A stretch of 64,000 bases of DNA from CBDAQA01 sp965198865 (lineage in GTDB: Bacteria > Planctomycetota > Phycisphaerae > Tepidisphaerales > Tepidisphaeraceae): contig CBDAQA010000025.1 in assembly GCA_965198865.1 (NCBI GenBank), positions 186,001 to 250,000 on the forward strand, in the 5' to 3' direction. The notes under the pieces are model-generated. The model was given only the letters and a program-made list of their open reading frames with translations. It had not been told where the DNA came from and did no database searches. The translations under genes were made by a program, and so were the position numbers. The first letter of the stretch is position 1, and every line of letters starts with the position of its first letter. Of this stretch, positions 61,450 to 64,000 are shown one piece after another.

Positions 61450-62244
61450 ATGCAGGCTAATGCGACCGAACGCTACCAAAGTCTGATCGGACGGCTCTGT
61501 GTCAATCCGCCCGGGTTCGTGCCGACGCGCGAGTCGGCCGGGCGCGTGCAGGTGGAGCGCGGGACGGTACTGGCCGACGTCTTGGCCGGACGGACCGGCA
61601 CACCGCTGCCAGCCGCCGCGGCGGACGTGGTGGACGCCGCCGGACATCGGCGGCCGGCGTATCGGCCGCTGCTGGTGTACGCGCACCTCCTCGCCGGCAT
61701 GGACGTGGGCGAATCCTGGTTGGCGTCGCTCGCGGTCGATGTCGACGTGCCGCTGACGGCAGCCGCCGGCGCGGCGGCGGCAACGGCGGCCTGGTCTGCC
61801 CTGGCAAAGTCGATCGGCGGTGAGGGTGGGTCGGGCCAGATGTTCGCACGGCTGGCCGCCGAGCAACGGCCAAACGGGGCGTTGCTCGTCGCGACGCCGT
61901 CGGACAATCCCGAGACGCACTGGTATCACGAATTGGTGATCCTGCACGCGACGGCCGACCACGCGCTGTGGAGCGGCGACGCATCGGTCTGGGCGGCGGT
62001 GGAGCGGGCGACGATGTTCCACCTGAACGAGACGGAGCCGGACCACGCGACGGGGCAGCCTTGGGGGCTGCCGGCGTTCGTGCGGGTCCCGGGGGCGGAG
62101 CCGTTGGCGGACGCGCTGCTGCACGCGGTGTCGGCGCACCAACCTGGGGGGCCGAGCGGCGTGGCCCTGTTGCTGCTGGCCGACACGTTGTATGGTCTGA
62201 GAAACGCGCCCCAGCGGGCGGCACTGGAGATCGATTTGCGATGA
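61450..62244 (+). CDS. Uncharacterised helical protein
   Basis: 264 aa soluble protein, Ala-rich and mostly helical. ETHWYHELVILHATADHALW and TGQPWGLPAFVRVPG recall the alternating helices of (alpha/alpha) toroid enzymes such as cellulase or lyase-like proteins, but no catalytic set was recognised. It starts 20 nt after the TerD-like gene, and its TGA overlaps the start of the next gene (ATGA), so the three are probably one operon. Function unknown. Confidence 0.75.
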   Translation: MQANATERYQSLIGRLCVNPPGFVPTRESAGRVQVERGTVLADVLAGRTGTPLPAAAADVVDAAGHRRPAYRPLLVYAHLLAGMDVGESWLASLAVDVDVPLTAAAGAAAATAAWSALAKSIGGEGGSGQMFARLAAEQRPNGALLVATPSDNPETHWYHELVILHATADHALWSGDASVWAAVERATMFHLNETEPDHATGQPWGLPAFVRVPGAEPLADALLHAVSAHQPGGPSGVALLLLADTLYGLRNAPQRAALEIDLR

Positions 62245-62477
62245 CCGAGACCCCCACGAGCAACGTCGTCCCGCCGGACCTGCTGGCCATCCTGCGGTGC
62301 CCGATCACGCTGAGCCCGCTCCGACAGGAGGGCGACTGGCTGATCGCCGAGGTGGGCGGGATTGCGTTCCCCGTGCGCGACGGGTTTCCGGTCATGCTAC
62401 CGGAAGAGGCGAAGCTGCCGGCCGGCGTGGCGACGCTGGAGGCGTTCAGGATGCAGTTCGGGCACGCGGCGAGGTAA
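62241..62477 (+). CDS. Trm112/UPF0434-like protein
   Basis: 78 aa: LLAILRCPITLSPLRQEGDW-LIAEVGGIAFPVRDGFPVML matches the Trm112/UPF0434 pattern (LRCP...L.....yPvrdGiPvmL). Only one Cys of the usual zinc set remains. In other organisms Trm112 relatives activate tRNA and rRNA methyltransferases. It overlaps the upstream gene by 4 nt, suggesting coupling. Confidence 0.8.
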   Translation: MTETPTSNVVPPDLLAILRCPITLSPLRQEGDWLIAEVGGIAFPVRDGFPVMLPEEAKLPAGVATLEAFRMQFGHAAR

Positions 62478-62521
62478 GGGGCACGCCGGCGCTCAGCGGG
62501 CGGAATGGGACTCGCGCGGGG

Positions 62522-62549
62522 ACCCCGCGGCAGAGCCGCCGGGCTCTGT
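62522..62549. repeat. Intergenic hairpin, family F core
   Basis: ACCCCGCGGCAGAGCCGCCG-GGCTCTG contains a short CAGAGCC/GGGCTCTG type arm. It is a small member of family F just before folK. Confidence 0.4.
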
Positions 62550-62557
62550 TGATCGTC

Positions 62558-63037
62558 ATGCCGTTTGAACCCGAGACGATCACCGCGTGCCTAGGGCTGG
62601 GGTCGAACCTCGGCGACCGCGCGGGCAACATCGCCGCGGGCGTGGAACGCGTCGGGCAGGTGCAGGGCGTTCGCGTGGTGGCGGCGTCCTCCCTCCACGA
62701 GACGGCTGCCGTTGGCGGGCCGGCGGGCTCACCGCCCTACCTGAACGCTGCCGTCGTGGTGCGGACGTCGCTGTCGGCGATCGAACTCCTCCGGCGGCTG
62801 CTCACCATCGAGGCGGAACTGGGCCGCGTGCGACGGGAGCGTTGGGGGCCACGGACGCTGGACCTCGACCTGCTGCTGTACGGTGCCCAAGTGATCGCGT
62901 CACCCGAGTTGACCGTGCCGCACCCGCTGATGCACGGGCGGCGGTTCGTGCTGGAACCCCTGGCGGAGATCGCGGCGGACACCGTTCACCCGGTCTTGTC
63001 CAAGACCGTCGCGGAGCTGTTGCGCACCCTGGCGTGA
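62558..63037 (+). CDS. folK: 2-amino-4-hydroxy-6-hydroxymethyldihydropteridine pyrophosphokinase
   Basis: Transfers pyrophosphate from ATP to 6-hydroxymethyl-7,8-dihydropterin in folate synthesis. 159 aa: CLGLGSNLGDRAGNIAAGVE, YLNAAVVVRTSLSAIELL and the HPPK signature RERWGPRTLDLDLLLYG, then VPHPLMHGRRFVLEPLAEIA. The ATG at 62558 precedes the core by 10 residues. A family F hairpin lies just upstream. Confidence 0.95.
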   Translation: MPFEPETITACLGLGSNLGDRAGNIAAGVERVGQVQGVRVVAASSLHETAAVGGPAGSPPYLNAAVVVRTSLSAIELLRRLLTIEAELGRVRRERWGPRTLDLDLLLYGAQVIASPELTVPHPLMHGRRFVLEPLAEIAADTVHPVLSKTVAELLRTLA

Positions 63038-63201
63038 ACGCCCGCGAGGCGTCGCGGCATCGGTCTTCGCCGCGCTGTGACGAACCAGGGTGCGCGGCAA
63101 CAGGGGACTCGCGCTCGGACGTCTTCGCCGGCGTCCTCAAGGATTGCCACACCTCGGAATACCGGCCAACCCATGGGCCGTCGACCCGCCCACAACTAAC
63201 G

Positions 63202-63233
63202 GAGCCGGCCGCGTCTGGCGACGCGGCCGGCCG
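63202..63233. terminator. GC-rich hairpin between folK and rpoC
   Basis: CCGGCCGCGTC and GACGCGGCCGG form an 11-bp stem with a TGGC loop. U-tracts are weak on both strands, so it may be a bidirectional terminator for the convergent genes. Confidence 0.45.
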
Positions 63234-63262
63234 TGTTGGTTAGGGGTTCCGCCTGAAGGTGA

Positions 63263-64000
63263 TCAGACACCGGCGGGGAGCGCCAGCTCCTCGCGGGGGA
63301 TCCGCGGGGCGGCCTCGGCAGCTTCCGTGGGCGAGAGGGCGGCGGGGCTGGCGAGGTGCTTGATCTTCAGGTTCAGGTGCGGGTTGAACGCCGTGCCCGC
63401 GGGGATCAGGTGGCCCAGGATGACGTTCTCCTTCAGGCCGACCAGGGTGTCGATCGCGCCGGCCAGGGCGGCCTCGGTCAGCACCTTGGTGGTCTCCTGG
63501 AAGCTGGCGGCCGAGATGAACGACTCGGACTGGAGCGACGCCTTGGTGATGCCGAGCAGCAGGGTCTTGCCGCGGGCGGGCTTGGTCTTCTTTCCCTTGG
63601 CGGGGTCCTTGCCGGCGGCCTCGGCGCCCTCGTTGGCGTCCTTGAACTCGGCCTTGAGGACGATGTCGCCCTCCTTGTACTCGGTGCCGCCGACGTCGGA
63701 GACGCGGACGCTGGTCGTGACCGTGTCGTTGCCCTGGCGGAAGCGGTACTTGTCAACCACCTCGCCCGGCAGGAACTTGGTGTCGCCCGGGTCCTCGATC
63801 TTCACCTTGCGGAGCATCTGGTTGAGGATGATCTCGATGTGCTTGTCGTTGATCTTCACGCCCTGGGAGCGGTAGACGTTCTGCACCTCGGTCAGCAGGT
63901 ACTGGTAGAGCGCCTCCTCACCCTTAATCCGCAGGATGTCGTGCGGGATGATGGGGCCGCGGATCAGCGGGTCGCCTGCGTCGACGAAGTCGCCGGCGTG
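63263..64000 (-). CDS. rpoC: RNA polymerase beta' subunit, C-terminal part
   Basis: The frame is open to base 64000 and beyond (HAGDFVDAGDPLIRGPIIPH-DILRIKGEEALYQYLLTEVQ), so only the C-terminal 245 residues are inside. Landmarks: VYRSQGVKINDKHIEIILNQ-MLRKVKI, the KTLLLGITKASLQSESFISA-ASFQETTKVL motif with the conserved FQETTKVLTEAA, and GHLIPAGTAF. The usual insertion between IEDPGDTKF and LLGITKAS is Gly/Lys-rich here. Ends ...PREELALPAGV. Confidence 0.95.
   Translation of the reverse strand, partial: HAGDFVDAGDPLIRGPIIPHDILRIKGEEALYQYLLTEVQNVYRSQGVKINDKHIEIILNQMLRKVKIEDPGDTKFLPGEVVDKYRFRQGNDTVTTSVRVSDVGGTEYKEGDIVLKAEFKDANEGAEAAGKDPAKGKKTKPARGKTLLLGITKASLQSESFISAASFQETTKVLTEAALAGAIDTLVGLKENVILGHLIPAGTAFNPHLNLKIKHLASPAALSPTEAAEAAPRIPREELALPAGV

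Overview
The window is GC-rich bacterial DNA that looks like a chromosome segment of a planctomycete, probably near the Phycisphaerae or Tepidisphaerales. This is inferred from gene content: DUF1570-type secreted metallopeptidase-like proteins, two bactofilins beside an isolated rsmH, an LL-diaminopimelate aminotransferase, a topoisomerase I with four zinc ribbons, and many dispersed intergenic palindromes. No rRNA, CRISPR array or phage module was seen.

Layout. 1-8.5 kb is a translation and replication block: prs (5' end outside the window), rplY, pth, rpsF, ssb, rplI, dnaB (with a full-length class 3 intein in its P-loop) and recA with a clear sigma70-type promoter. ssb and rplI carry apparent one-base indels in homopolymer runs. 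8.8-16.9 kb: an HtrA-like protease, an unknown protein, alaS (with a low-GC patch), a TerC-family membrane protein, trpF and a glycine-rich RRM protein. 17-25.5 kb (minus strand): a nuclease-like protein, a small membrane protein, a large hybrid histidine kinase, a membrane/TPR protein, a zincin-like protein and two bactofilins. 25.5-33.5 kb: rsmH, a YciE-like protein, TetR plus SDR, galU, a coiled-coil lipoprotein, miaA and hsp20. 33.6-37.8 kb: a LolD-like ATPase with a membrane hairpin inserted in its nucleotide-binding domain, its LolC/E-like permease, and lysS. 37.9-42.5 kb: two DUF1570 paralogues around a relic third copy and a complete IS (21-bp inverted repeats, 9-bp target duplication). 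42.5-55 kb: a ParE-like relic, dapL, two coupled lipoprotein hydrolases, a GH15 enzyme, topA, a secreted glycosidase-like protein and an ABC-2 exporter.

55.6-58.9 kb is the most unusual part: an array of 20 tRNA genes covering 17 amino acids. It is interrupted after the third tRNA by an EF-Tu paralogue whose universally conserved switch I motif is altered. Many of the tRNAs break normal rules: C33 in Ile and His, a class I Leu(CAG), bulged acceptor stems, and mismatched anticodon stems. The array is followed by a 75-aa protein, a protein resembling the MXAN_6230/SCO0854 family with a TerD-like C-terminus, and an uncharacterised helical protein. I propose that the array, EF-Tu variant and downstream genes form one alternative or stress-specific aminoacyl-tRNA system; this is inference. 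The window ends with a Trm112-like protein, folK and the 3' end of rpoC on the minus strand.

At least six families of intergenic inverted repeats recur, and two have been captured as protein termini. Several genes (rsmH, dapL, trpF, the GH15 gene, a DUF1570 gene and the gene at 61450) have a -10-like hexamer only 7-9 nt before the ATG and no Shine-Dalgarno, suggesting leaderless transcripts.
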